From positions 1 through 60,359 of the forward strand of contig CBDUZZ010000024.1 in the NCBI GenBank assembly GCA_965371855.1: 60,359 nucleotides of DNA, written 5' to 3'. Made by a program: the position numbers and the translations under genes. The DNA is from JAADEM01 sp965371855. Lineage in GTDB: Bacteria > Bacteroidota > Bacteroidia > Bacteroidales > Marinilabiliaceae. The notes under the pieces were generated by a model that worked only from the letters and a program-made list of their open reading frames with translations, did not search any database and was not told the origin of the DNA. Below, one piece after another: positions 44,376 through 52,558 of this stretch (positions are counted from its first letter, which is position 1; every line of letters begins with the position of its first letter).

Positions 44376-44401
44376 TTGATACTATCATATGATAGTATCA
44401 A
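44376..44401. promoter_or_regulatory. 26-bp perfect palindrome, candidate Fic operator
   Basis: The half-site TTGATACTATCAT is followed by its exact complement. It sits 11 bases upstream of the Fic ATG and probably overlaps its promoter. A site for the Fic protein's own winged-helix domain is the simplest guess. A related GATAGT continues just outside on the upstream side. Confidence 0.6.
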
Positions 44402-44460
44402 AGATAGTGATTTTATGTCAAAATACAAATAACTCTCTTTATAACAGCTTCTCCATAAAT

Positions 44461-44542
44461 TGTTTGTTAAGGCACATCGCTTGCAAAAATTAAAGATTAG
44501 ACTTTACACTATATTTTGGCTTAGCCTTATTGATATTTGTTT
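44461..44542. repeat. 82-bp direct repeat, copy 1
   Basis: Copy of the segment at 46061-46143, 79 of 83 positions equal. It can fold through TAAGGC/GCCTTA near both ends. It lies 31 bases after the MFS exporter stop. Confidence 0.85.
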
Positions 44543-44572
44543 ATCTCTAATATTCTTTTCATCAAAGAAACC

Positions 44573-45964
44573 TTATTTATCAATAACCTTCTGTCTGCCT
44601 ACAAGAGAAGTGAAAATTCCAATTACACACAAAAATGTAAAGGTAACGATAACGGCTTTCATGCTTAACATAAATGAATCCAGATTGCCGGCATCGATTT
44701 TAGCATCTCCCAAAAATACATGCACCGAAAGGGCTGCAACAGCCATACTGAACATCATTCCTGTTGTTCGCATTGTTGAAACTGTTGCCGATGCAAGTCC
44801 TAAAAAACGTTTTTCTACCGAACTCATTACCGAATTTGTATTCGGTGATGAAAACATTCCAAAACCAAATCCTAAAACCAATAAAGCAACAATAATATAT
44901 GTATAGTGAGTTTCTTTGCTTATAAAGGTAAGCATTAAAAGCCCTGCCGCACTTATGCCCATTCCTATGGATGCAAGAACTCCAGGGTCTTTTGTATCAG
45001 ACAATTTTCCTGAGAATGATGCAACAATAGCCATTACTACAGGTTGTGCAATCAAAACTAAACCAGCCTCTTTAGGCGATAAGCCTTTAACAAATTGTAA
45101 ATACAAACTAAAAACGAATGTTATGGCAAATGTGGCTGCATAGTTTATAAAAGCTGATAGATTTGAAAATGCAAACAACTTGTTCTTTAAAAACAACTGC
45201 ATTTCAAAGACCGGATTCGGGTGTTTTAACTCGTATTTAGCAAAAACAATTATACCTACAATACCCGATAAAGTTAATAAGAGAGCTTCAGTTTTTGGTA
45301 AATGCGAAAAACCGTACATCAATCCGGAAATGGAAACCATATAGATTAAAGTTCCCCTAATATCAAATTTCGCATTGCTTGGAACTGCCCATTCAACTTT
45401 AACTTTTGTAATTATTGCAAGTATTATTAATAAAACTGCTCCGGCATTGATAAAGAACAATGAACGCCATCCCCAGGAACCTGTTAAAATACCGCCCAAA
45501 ACCGGAGCGATGGACAAACCTACGTAAACTGCCATAACATTTAATCCAATCATTTTGCCTCTTTCATGCGGTTCGAAAGCAGAGATTACAATAGCCATAC
45601 TCGTAGCAAATATCCCTGCAGCAGCAATTCCCTGAAATAAACGACCGATTATTAACATCTCGGAAGAAAAAGAAAAGGCACAAAATAAAGTTGATAATGC
45701 AAATAATATATTGCTGTACAAGAACATTTTCATACGTCCCCAACTGTCGCTTATTTTACCAAAAGGAACTAAAAAGACAGACGAAGCTAATAAAAATGAC
45801 ATACTAACCCAACTTAAACCCACTGCAGACATTGAAAATTCTTCCCCAATTTTTGGTAAAGCTACATTTACGGCAGCTCCCATTAACGGATTAAGGAAAT
45901 TGGAAGACATTGTAACAGCCAATAAAACATTTTTATTCAAATTTGGATTTGATTCTATCATCAT
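44573..45964 (-). CDS. MFS multidrug exporter, DHA2 (EmrB/QacA) type
   Basis: A 463-residue membrane protein with about 14 hydrophobic helices. The motif A region reads LVPFGKISDSWGRMKMF after the second helix, and motif C is GLSIAPVLGGILTGSWGWRS in helix 5, which marks drug/proton antiporters. The substrate is unknown. It is flanked by the two 82-bp direct repeats, so the gene with one repeat forms a 1600-base unit. No regulator or membrane fusion partner is adjacent. Confidence 0.9.
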   Translation of the reverse strand: MMIESNPNLNKNVLLAVTMSSNFLNPLMGAAVNVALPKIGEEFSMSAVGLSWVSMSFLLASSVFLVPFGKISDSWGRMKMFLYSNILFALSTLFCAFSFSSEMLIIGRLFQGIAAAGIFATSMAIVISAFEPHERGKMIGLNVMAVYVGLSIAPVLGGILTGSWGWRSLFFINAGAVLLIILAIITKVKVEWAVPSNAKFDIRGTLIYMVSISGLMYGFSHLPKTEALLLTLSGIVGIIVFAKYELKHPNPVFEMQLFLKNKLFAFSNLSAFINYAATFAITFVFSLYLQFVKGLSPKEAGLVLIAQPVVMAIVASFSGKLSDTKDPGVLASIGMGISAAGLLMLTFISKETHYTYIIVALLVLGFGFGMFSSPNTNSVMSSVEKRFLGLASATVSTMRTTGMMFSMAVAALSVHVFLGDAKIDAGNLDSFMLSMKAVIVTFTFLCVIGIFTSLVGRQKVIDK

Positions 45965-45971
45965 TTTCTAT

Positions 45972-46060
45972 TACGTGTGTCCAAAAATGTAAATTTAGAA
46001 ATATAATTTACTAAATAGGAAATTTTGTTTTGTGGATACATTTTTTAGGACGACACAGTA
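45972..46060. repeat. imperfect inverted repeat upstream of the MFS gene
   Basis: TACGTGTGTCCAAAAATGTA (45972-45991) pairs with TACATTTTTTAGGACGACACAGTA (46037-46060), with a few bulged bases. The loop is 45 bases. It adjoins the 82-bp repeat directly on its left, filling the gap between the MFS and MBL genes. It resembles attC-like folds but has no clear GTTRRRY core at its own ends. Confidence 0.55.
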
Positions 46061-46143
46061 TGTTTGTTAAGGCACATCGCTTACAAAAGTTAAAGATTAG
46101 ACTTTACACTATAATTTTGACTTAGCCTTATTGATATTTGTTT
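46061..46143. repeat. 82-bp direct repeat, copy 2
   Basis: Matches 44461-44542 with three substitutions and one extra A. It abuts the MBL hydrolase stop codon. Confidence 0.85.
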
Positions 46144-47276
46144 TACTTTTCCAATGTGTAATCTACCCACCATTTTTCTGTTGGATATTTTGTATCTCCA
46201 ACTATTACTCGTTCCCCAATTTTAGGTGTTGTTACAGGCATATTTAATTCATTGGCTTTATTTAGTATTCGTTCAATTGGGTCTGTCCAATCGTGAAACG
46301 CCAAAGTAAATCCACCCCAATGTATTGGTAAGGTCAGTTTGCTTTTTAAATCCAATGATGCTTGAACGGTTTCTTCCGGCATCATATGAAGTAGTTTCCA
46401 GTCCTCATTATATTGCCCACATTCCATTAAAGAAATATCAAATGGGCCATATTTTTCTCCAATTTCCTTGAAGTGTGTATCATAGCCACTATCTCCACTA
46501 AAAAAGATATTGTCTTTTTTCCCTGTAATTACCCAAGAACACCAAAGGGTCGTTGCTCGGTCGAATAAACCTCTACCTGAAAAATGTCTCGCAGGAGTAC
46601 AAACTAAATTAATGCCATCAAATTCAATACTATCCCACCAATTCAATTCATTTATGTTTTCTTTTGCTACGCCCCATTCTATTAAATGGTTGCCAAGTCC
46701 TAACGGGGTAAAATATCGACCAACTTTTCCTTTTAATTTTTTAATTGTTTCATAGTCTAAATGGTCATAATGGTCGTGAGATAAAATAACGGCATCTATA
46801 AAGGGTAATTTTTCTACTTCAATAGGGATGGCGTTTGAATATCTTTTTGCACCAAGAAATGATATTGGCGAAGGTGTTTTGCTTAACATTGGGTCAATAA
46901 GAATTTTCTTTCCATTCATTTCTAATAGGAATGATGAATGCCCAAACCATGTTAGTTGCGTAATTTCATTATTGTGATTTTCAATATTTAACGAATCAAT
47001 TTTCTGAACTAGAACATCTTTAATTGGATTTCGATTTGGTGCCTTTTTTGTCAATTTTTTAATTAATTTCACAGAATTAACATTCATTGGGCTTAAATGT
47101 TGATTTGTGAATTTTCCATTATGAAAATTTTCAGATAGAGCATAAAATTCTTTTTGCTGTTTGGTGGCACTTTTTCCAAACTGAGGACTAAGATTTAAGA
47201 AAAGAGTTGACACAATTACTATTAAGATAATTATACCAACAATAAATAATCCAATCATTTTAAATATTTTTTTCAT
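46143..47276 (-). CDS. MBL-fold hydrolase, NAPE-PLD/UlaG-like, membrane anchored
   Basis: A 377-residue protein with an N-terminal membrane helix (IGLFIVGIIILIVIVSTLFL). The MBL fold begins at LTWFGHSSFLLEMNGKKILI, and the zinc motif HxHxDH is seen as ILSHDHYDHLDYETI. Further ligands lie in TPARHFSGR and FFSGDSGYDTHF. ESLM-type region MECGQYNEDWKLLHMMPEE is typical of the NAPE-PLD/UlaG-like group (RomA-like), often called putative phospholipase or outer membrane protein. Its substrate is unknown. It lies between the 82-bp repeat and a hairpin region. Confidence 0.88.
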   Translation of the reverse strand: MKKIFKMIGLFIVGIIILIVIVSTLFLNLSPQFGKSATKQQKEFYALSENFHNGKFTNQHLSPMNVNSVKLIKKLTKKAPNRNPIKDVLVQKIDSLNIENHNNEITQLTWFGHSSFLLEMNGKKILIDPMLSKTPSPISFLGAKRYSNAIPIEVEKLPFIDAVILSHDHYDHLDYETIKKLKGKVGRYFTPLGLGNHLIEWGVAKENINELNWWDSIEFDGINLVCTPARHFSGRGLFDRATTLWCSWVITGKKDNIFFSGDSGYDTHFKEIGEKYGPFDISLMECGQYNEDWKLLHMMPEETVQASLDLKSKLTLPIHWGGFTLAFHDWTDPIERILNKANELNMPVTTPKIGERVIVGDTKYPTEKWWVDYTLEK

Positions 47277-47305
47277 TAATGACTATATTTCTTAGTCTGT
47301 TTTTC

Positions 47306-47427
47306 AACGATTTGAATATGAAAAGTAAGCGATTTCGAAGCACAAATTTTTCAACTTACAAGAAAGTTCAAGCGGACTACAAGCCTTGATGCTACTACTA
47401 TCTCGCTTATTTTTTATATACATTGTT
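47306..47427. repeat. imperfect inverted repeat between MBL and the secreted-protein gene
   Basis: Left arm 47306-47332 (opens AACGATTTGAATATG, ends AGTAAGCGA) and right arm 47403-47427 (TCGCTTATTTTTTATATACA, then TTGTT) pair for about 20 of 25 positions. AAC at one end and GTT at the other give the outer layout of attC sites, and GTTATAGGGCG follows the right arm. Confidence 0.5.
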
Positions 47428-47487
47428 ATAGGGCGTTTTTCTTTCATTATCATGTATTTCAAAAACCGTTTTGCTCATAATTAGGTA

Positions 47488-48096
47488 TCATTTTTTTACT
47501 ATCAAAACAAGTGTCGAACCAGAAAGTAAAGTAATTGTCTTTGCCATTTTTTCAGCCTCTCGGTAGTAAATGTTTTTAATTTTCATTAAGTGTCTCGTTG
47601 TAGTTAACTGCAAAGGTTTTGAAACAAATAATGTTAAATATTCAGTATTGTTTTCATGACAATAATTAAATGTCAGTCCCGAAATAGGCATGTCAGATGC
47701 TCCGTCAAAAACTCCAATACTGTAATATTCGCCATTCAAAATAACAGTCAAAATATTAGCAAGCATAAAAGTTTCATACTTTAAAGTTGTCTTTCCACTT
47801 GTAGTTTTGGTCACATATGTTTTCGTGTTGTCATCGTAGACAGGCTCTTCAATTTTATTAATCGTTAAAGTTGTCTCAGAAGATAGAAAATCAAGAACTA
47901 AAGTGTCCTGTTTGTTTTTAAGTTGAACATAGCCTGTTGTTGTTCCTTTAAATTGTCCAGTATTAATTGATTGAAAAATTGAATTGTCTATGTTTGTCCA
48001 CCAACTTTTATAAATACTATCATTTACAGTCTGTCCAAACAAACTTGTCAGTCCTGAAAAAAAACTTATTAATATGATTGTAAATATTTTGTTCAT
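47488..48096 (-). CDS. secreted hypothetical protein
   Basis: A 202-residue protein with a signal peptide (MNKIFTIILISFFSGLTSLFGQ). The mature part looks beta-rich (YVQLKNKQDTLVLDFLSSET, TTSGKTTLKYETFMLANILT) with a hydrophobic C-terminus (TITLLSGSTLVLIVKK). I know no family. It is bounded on the start side by CGTTATGGGC (48112-48121, minus strand) and on the end side by CGCCCTATAAC (47424-47434, minus strand), which with the inverted repeat downstream suggests a one-gene mobile unit. Confidence 0.7.
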   Translation of the reverse strand: MNKIFTIILISFFSGLTSLFGQTVNDSIYKSWWTNIDNSIFQSINTGQFKGTTTGYVQLKNKQDTLVLDFLSSETTLTINKIEEPVYDDNTKTYVTKTTSGKTTLKYETFMLANILTVILNGEYYSIGVFDGASDMPISGLTFNYCHENNTEYLTLFVSKPLQLTTTRHLMKIKNIYYREAEKMAKTITLLSGSTLVLIVKK

Positions 48097-48625
48097 CGTG
48101 TCTTTTTTAAATGCCCATAACGTATGTATAAACCGAATTCACTCCGTTTATTTTGCATATATCAAAACTATTAATTATTTCTTAAACTCGAAATTATCTA
48201 ATGGATTTTTTATTGGATAACCCCCTTGCATCATGTAGTTTTTAAGAATTTTCAGCTTTCTGCCTGCATATCTTCTTACTCACCGGATTACTGTTATCAG
48301 GTAAAGAGTAGTCACCCGGAGCGTAAGGATAGCTACAAATTTTATTGTATTGACTTTTCGTATAAAATGCTGTATATTTAGTATAATGCTGATTGTGGCA
48401 GTAGAATGATATGTTAGATGTAAAAATCCATATCTCTTTTGAATTGGGTTTTGGAGTATATATGAAAGATTCACAGAAAATATTAGAGGAGACAGGGAAA
48501 TTTCGTCGTCATTTGAAAATTAGATATTTATCTGACATTGAGGATAAATAAGCAGAAAGACAAATCATGAAAATAATAAACGGCAAAACACGTATTACAC
48601 CACAAATTATATAAAAGATAGTAAC
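48097..48625. other. intergenic region with repeat B
   Basis: 529 bases between divergent genes. It holds the inverted AACGGAGTGAATT segment (48139-48151), repeat B, and a 29-codon plus-strand ORF at 48462-48551 with no known match. I see no RNA gene. Confidence 0.5.
48347..48419 (+). repeat. repeat B: promoter-bearing 73-bp repeat, copy 2
   Basis: Second copy of 40911-40983. The TTGACT box, 17-base spacer and TATATT box are kept although surrounding bases vary. The end is GTTAGAT, again GTTRRRY. It points toward the CrtI-like gene. Confidence 0.55.
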
Positions 48626-50137
48626 ATGAACTACGATGTAATCATTATTGGTGGCGGATTGGGCGGTCTTACTGCAGGCGCCAAATTAGCTAAAGAAGGG
48701 AAAAAAGTGCTGCTCATCGAACAACACAATGTTCCCGGCGGATGTGCAACTACTTTCAAACATAAAGATCTTAAAATCGAAGTTGGTCTTCACATGATTG
48801 ATGGGCTGGATGATGGTGATCCAAAACTTAAAATATTTAAAGAGCTCGGCGTGCTGGATAATATGGAGTTTAAGCGGATCCCTGAATTTTATCGTTTTGT
48901 AAAACCGGGAGTTGATATGACTATTCCGGATGATTGCGAACAAGCTATCCGAGTTCTTACAGAACGCTTCCCCAAAGAAAAGAAAAGCATTCTTAAGTTT
49001 TTCAAAATCATAATTGCATTGCGAAAAGAAGTTTTTAGAGTGCCCCGTCAAAAATGGAAAATGTTATTATCAATGCCTTTCTTCCCTTTGTATGCACCAA
49101 ATCTAATGGTTTATGAAAACACAACTGTTGGGCGGTTTTTTGACGATCTATTCGATGATGAGGATCTAAAATTAGTGCTGTTAGCCAATTTGGGTTACTA
49201 CCATAATAATCCGTATACTATGTCGCTTTTGTATTATTCTATCGCACAGGGAAGCTTTTTCAGGGGTGGTTACTTTATTAAAGGAGGCTCGCAAATACTA
49301 TCGGATTATCTGGCTTCAGTAATTGAGGAAAATAATGGAGAGATTATATACAGGCATTTGGTTGATGAGATAATTATTGAAAATGGAGTTGCAACAGGAG
49401 TGAAGTACAGTAAAAAATCTTCAACTAAAAGTGAACAGCAAACAGCCTTTGGGAAATGTATAGTTGCTAATGCGGCAATTCCTAATGTTATGAAAGAGCT
49501 TATTAAAGATTCAGATGTGCAATCCAGGCTTACGAATTTTGTAGGGACTCCTGAAATTGCCCCATCCATACTTTCAGTCTACTTAGGTTTTAAAAAGCCT
49601 CCGAAAGAATTGGGCAACAAAAGCTACTCTACGATATTTTTTGATGGATGTATATCAAGTCAGAAAGAGTTAGTGGAGTATCATCATGCAGATTTTTCAA
49701 AACGAGTATGCATATTTGTTGATTACAGTCAGATCGATTCAGGCCTGGCACCGGAGGGTAAAAGTGTTGGAGTGTTTTCTGCTCTGGATTATATCTCTGA
49801 TTGGGATAACTTGCCAAAAGATAGTTATAACAAGCGAAAAGAGGAGGTAGCACAAACTCTGATCGAGCGATTAGAGAAACATATACCCGGTATTAAAGAT
49901 CAAATAGAGTATTACGAAGTAGGTACGCCAGCAACAATCAGACGCTATACGTTAAATCCGGAGGGCACTGCCTACGGTTATGCCCAAATTCCTAATCAGG
50001 CAGGCAGAAAGCGTGTTAAAATAAAATCGCCAATCCCCAATCTGTTTTTTGCTTCAGCCTGGACTGAGCCCGGTCATGGATTCACCGGAGCCATTTTAAG
50101 CGGCTACTGGTGTGCTAAGGAGATACTTCGAAAATGA
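48626..50137 (+). CDS. CrtI/CrtISO-like FAD-dependent oxidoreductase
   Basis: A 503-residue flavoprotein of the phytoene desaturase/retinol saturase group. The N-terminal dinucleotide fold is YDVIIIGGGLGGLTAGAKLA followed by VLLIEQHNVPGGCATTFKHK. The C-terminal FAD segment is PIPNLFFASAWTEPGHGFTG and AILSGYWCAKEIL. The substrate could be a carotenoid or another polyene lipid. There is no crtB or other carotenoid gene in the window, so the role is open. It follows repeat B. Confidence 0.87.
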   Translation: MNYDVIIIGGGLGGLTAGAKLAKEGKKVLLIEQHNVPGGCATTFKHKDLKIEVGLHMIDGLDDGDPKLKIFKELGVLDNMEFKRIPEFYRFVKPGVDMTIPDDCEQAIRVLTERFPKEKKSILKFFKIIIALRKEVFRVPRQKWKMLLSMPFFPLYAPNLMVYENTTVGRFFDDLFDDEDLKLVLLANLGYYHNNPYTMSLLYYSIAQGSFFRGGYFIKGGSQILSDYLASVIEENNGEIIYRHLVDEIIIENGVATGVKYSKKSSTKSEQQTAFGKCIVANAAIPNVMKELIKDSDVQSRLTNFVGTPEIAPSILSVYLGFKKPPKELGNKSYSTIFFDGCISSQKELVEYHHADFSKRVCIFVDYSQIDSGLAPEGKSVGVFSALDYISDWDNLPKDSYNKRKEEVAQTLIERLEKHIPGIKDQIEYYEVGTPATIRRYTLNPEGTAYGYAQIPNQAGRKRVKIKSPIPNLFFASAWTEPGHGFTGAILSGYWCAKEILRK

Positions 50138-50288
50138 ATGGTCAACATTTCTAAGGTGAAAGGAAAAAGCTTGTTTAAGGGAATGATGTAAATAGGGATG
50201 TTTGGGAGATTTGGCAGTGAAGGGAAGCGATACAATCGCGCACGAGCCTGAGGGGGGGGAAGTTAGGGATGAAACTCCCCTATCTTAC

Positions 50289-50957
50289 TCAACTGTGCCC
50301 GGTGTTTTTTATTTCTCCTGATTTCTTTAATGAATATTTAGCTGCAATTGGGCCAATCAATTCATTAATAATTGTAGCTCCCATAATCGTTGTAAGTAGT
50401 ATTTCTGAAATTTCCTTAAATTCCTCTTTTTGATAAATACTCAAAGCAAGACCAATCACAATACCGGCTTGGGGAAGCAGTCCTCCGGCAGTATGCTTTT
50501 GTATTAAACGGTCGGCATTTACTATTCGTGCACCAATGTTGGCCCCAATATACTTGCCCATAATGCGCAATAAAACAAATATGGCTATCAAAGCAGTCGC
50601 ATGAGGCATTGTTGATATATCTAAATGTAAGCCGCTTAACAGGAAAAAGAAAAGAAAAATCAACTCTTCAGTATAGCGTGCCAGTAAGCGGAATATTAAT
50701 TTCTGCTGCTTGCATTTGTTCACAACAACCACTCCCATTGTCATGCACGACAACAATTCATCCACACGCAATAACTTAGAAATACCAACACATAAAATAA
50801 TTAGTGCAAACAAAATGACAAACCATTGACCCTCATTTGTTTTTCGAAGAAACTTAGCAATAATGTTTATGATAATTGCAGTGCCTACTCCAAAAAGAAT
50901 AGCAATAATTATTTTGTACAAGGTGTTATATGCTGGCTGTTTCTTTCCATGAATCAA
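50289..50957 (-). pseudogene. CPA2-type cation/proton antiporter, C-terminal half only
   Basis: 222 residues with about six membrane helices match the second half of Kef/NhaS-type sodium/proton antiporters (ARYTEELIFLFFFLLSGLHL, GGLLPQAGIVIGLALSIYQK, IMGATIINELIGPIAAKYSL). Full proteins have about 400 residues and the ion-binding half is missing. Upstream sequence gives no continuing frame. Short inverted segments CGCACGAG (about 50237) and CTCGTGCG (about 51051) flank it. Confidence 0.7.
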
Positions 50958-51160
50958 ATGTTTTTATTTTACTGCAATATTACTCAGTCAGGGTGGAGGT
51001 GTGGGACGGGTTTGAAGGCTCTTTTGACATTTTTGGATTGAGGGTAAGCCTCGTGCGAATGCCAAATGTGCCTGAAATCGAAGGGAAGGTGTTGGAGAAA
51101 TTTGGTTTTCCTTAATCTTAGATGCAAAAGCAAAATAATCTATTTAAAACAACCTCCATT

Positions 51161-51202
51161 TTTCAAACTGTTTCAAACCGAACATAGTGTCCAATTTCAA
51201 AC
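51161..51202 (+). promoter_or_regulatory. three TTTCAAAC direct repeats, candidate enhancer
   Basis: TTTCAAAC occurs at 51161, 51171 and 51195. The first two are one helix turn apart. They lie about 55-100 bases upstream of the sigma-54-like -24 box, a usual place for NtrC-type activator sites. Confidence 0.5.
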
Positions 51203-51256
51203 ACTTTTCACGGTACTTTATAAATGCTATACGACTGATTATAAGGCATATAAAAA

Positions 51257-51272
51257 TGGCACACTTTTTGGC
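51257..51272 (+). promoter_or_regulatory. candidate sigma-54 promoter of the export operon
   Basis: TGGCACACTTTTTGGC fits the -24/-12 consensus TGGCACnnnnnTTGC except that the -12 GC reads GG then C. Transcription would start near 51283, about 18 bases before the ATG at 51301. An NtrC-type regulator is coded at the end of the same cluster. Confidence 0.55.
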
Positions 51273-51300
51273 TTAGCGTTTTCTAAAATATTAAAAATTT

Positions 51301-52554
51301 ATGGACAGAGCTTTATCAGATGCGGTGAAAAGAAAACGCAAAAACAAAATAATAATTCGGGTAGTTATTTCAACTCTAATTGTCCTTGCTTTGTTAATTA
51401 TCCTCCGAAAAGTTATTAGACCTACAATTGATACCGATGAGTTTTATACTGAACGAACAGTAAAAGGCAATATTCAGGCAACTGTTTCAGCATCGGGGAC
51501 GGTAGTGCCGGAGTTTGAGGAAATAATTTCCAGCCCAATTCCTTCAAGAATAATAAAAATTGTACACAACACTGGCGATGAGATAAATGCTGGTGATACT
51601 ATTTTGTTGTTAGATACCCGTAGTGCGATTCTTTCATTGGAAAAAATGAAGGACGAGCTGGCAATGAAAAAGAACAATGTAAACAAGCTTAAACTTCAAT
51701 TGGAGAAAAGCCTTATTGACCTTAAAACGCAACACGAGGTAAAAAAACTTTATGTCGAAAATATGGAGGCAGAAGTAAAAGAAGAAAAGTACCTGAACGA
51801 AATTGGTGGTGGGACAAAAGAAAAAGTTGAAAAAGCTGAACTCAATTTCAGGATTGCAAAACTAGAACTTCAGCAGATTGAACAAACCATCGCCAACAAA
51901 GAAAAAGCTGTGGATGCTGATATGTATGGTTTAAATTACGAAATCAGCATTGGACGAAAAAATGTGCGGGAATTACAGGAGAAACTTGACCGGGCAACAA
52001 TCACAGCCGACAAAAAAGGTGTAATAACCAGCATTAACAGCGAAATTGGAAAGACAGTAGCAGCCGGTGAGGAACTGGTTAAAATTGCAAACCTGGAAAG
52101 TTTTTGTATAGAAGGTGTAATATCTGAAATGCATGCCACCAAACTTTCAAACGGAAAAGAGATATTAATACGCCTTGACGAAAATACTGAAATTACAGGA
52201 AAAGTGGTTAATATTTCGCCCTCGGTGGAAGCCAATACAATACAATTCAAAGCATGGCTCGATGAAAGAAATCATCCTCAATTACGACCAAACCTTAAAG
52301 TTGATTTGTTTGTGGTTACCTCCTTTAAAGAAGATGCTATCCTAATTAAAAACGGTTCGTTTTATAGGGGTGGCACAAAACAGGAAGTGTTTGTTGTAGA
52401 AGATGAGAAGCTGATTAAAAAAGAGGTGGAATTTGGAGTAAGCAATTTTAATAGTGTGGAAATAATCAGGGGTTTGTTGGCTGGTGAAGAGGTTGTAATC
52501 TCGGATATGTCTGATTTTGAAAGATTTGAAGAGTTAAGTATTAAAAATAAGTGA
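51301..52554 (+). CDS. membrane fusion protein (HlyD/MacA-like)
   Basis: A 417-residue periplasmic adaptor. A short cytoplasmic N-terminus and one membrane helix (IIIRVVISTLIVLALLIILR) lead into a lipoyl-like half (VKGNIQATVSASGTVVPEFE), a long coiled-coil hairpin (about 110-230, LALE/KKN-rich), the second lipoyl half (ATITADKKGVITSINSEIGK) and beta-barrel domains. It would bridge the MacB-like permeases and the TolC-like channel coded next. First gene of the operon. Confidence 0.92.
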   Translation: MDRALSDAVKRKRKNKIIIRVVISTLIVLALLIILRKVIRPTIDTDEFYTERTVKGNIQATVSASGTVVPEFEEIISSPIPSRIIKIVHNTGDEINAGDTILLLDTRSAILSLEKMKDELAMKKNNVNKLKLQLEKSLIDLKTQHEVKKLYVENMEAEVKEEKYLNEIGGGTKEKVEKAELNFRIAKLELQQIEQTIANKEKAVDADMYGLNYEISIGRKNVRELQEKLDRATITADKKGVITSINSEIGKTVAAGEELVKIANLESFCIEGVISEMHATKLSNGKEILIRLDENTEITGKVVNISPSVEANTIQFKAWLDERNHPQLRPNLKVDLFVVTSFKEDAILIKNGSFYRGGTKQEVFVVEDEKLIKKEVEFGVSNFNSVEIIRGLLAGEEVVISDMSDFERFEELSIKNK

Positions 52555-52558
52555 TTGT

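Larger units (their letters stand above)
50958..51300. other. upstream control region of the export operon
   Basis: 343 bases with no convincing ORF. The right half holds three TTTCAAAC repeats and the candidate sigma-54 promoter. The left half looks like debris upstream of the antiporter remnant. Confidence 0.5.

Noticed and set aside
44461..44542. 82-bp repeats as textbook attC sites
   Set aside because: The end sequences do not give RYYYAAC at the left and GTTRRRY at the right in either orientation, so I report them as direct repeats only.
48280..48474. 64-codon frame on the minus strand
   Set aside because: It overlaps repeat B and its promoter boxes, has no start context and no protein-like pattern.
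48462..48551. 29-codon plus-strand ORF after repeat B
   Set aside because: Has an ATG and charged residues, but it is too short to support without conservation. Mentioned only within the intergenic entry.
50826..51419. Plus-strand frames upstream of and into the adaptor gene
   Set aside because: They overlap each other in different frames and cover the candidate sigma-54 promoter. The adaptor frame is the real one.
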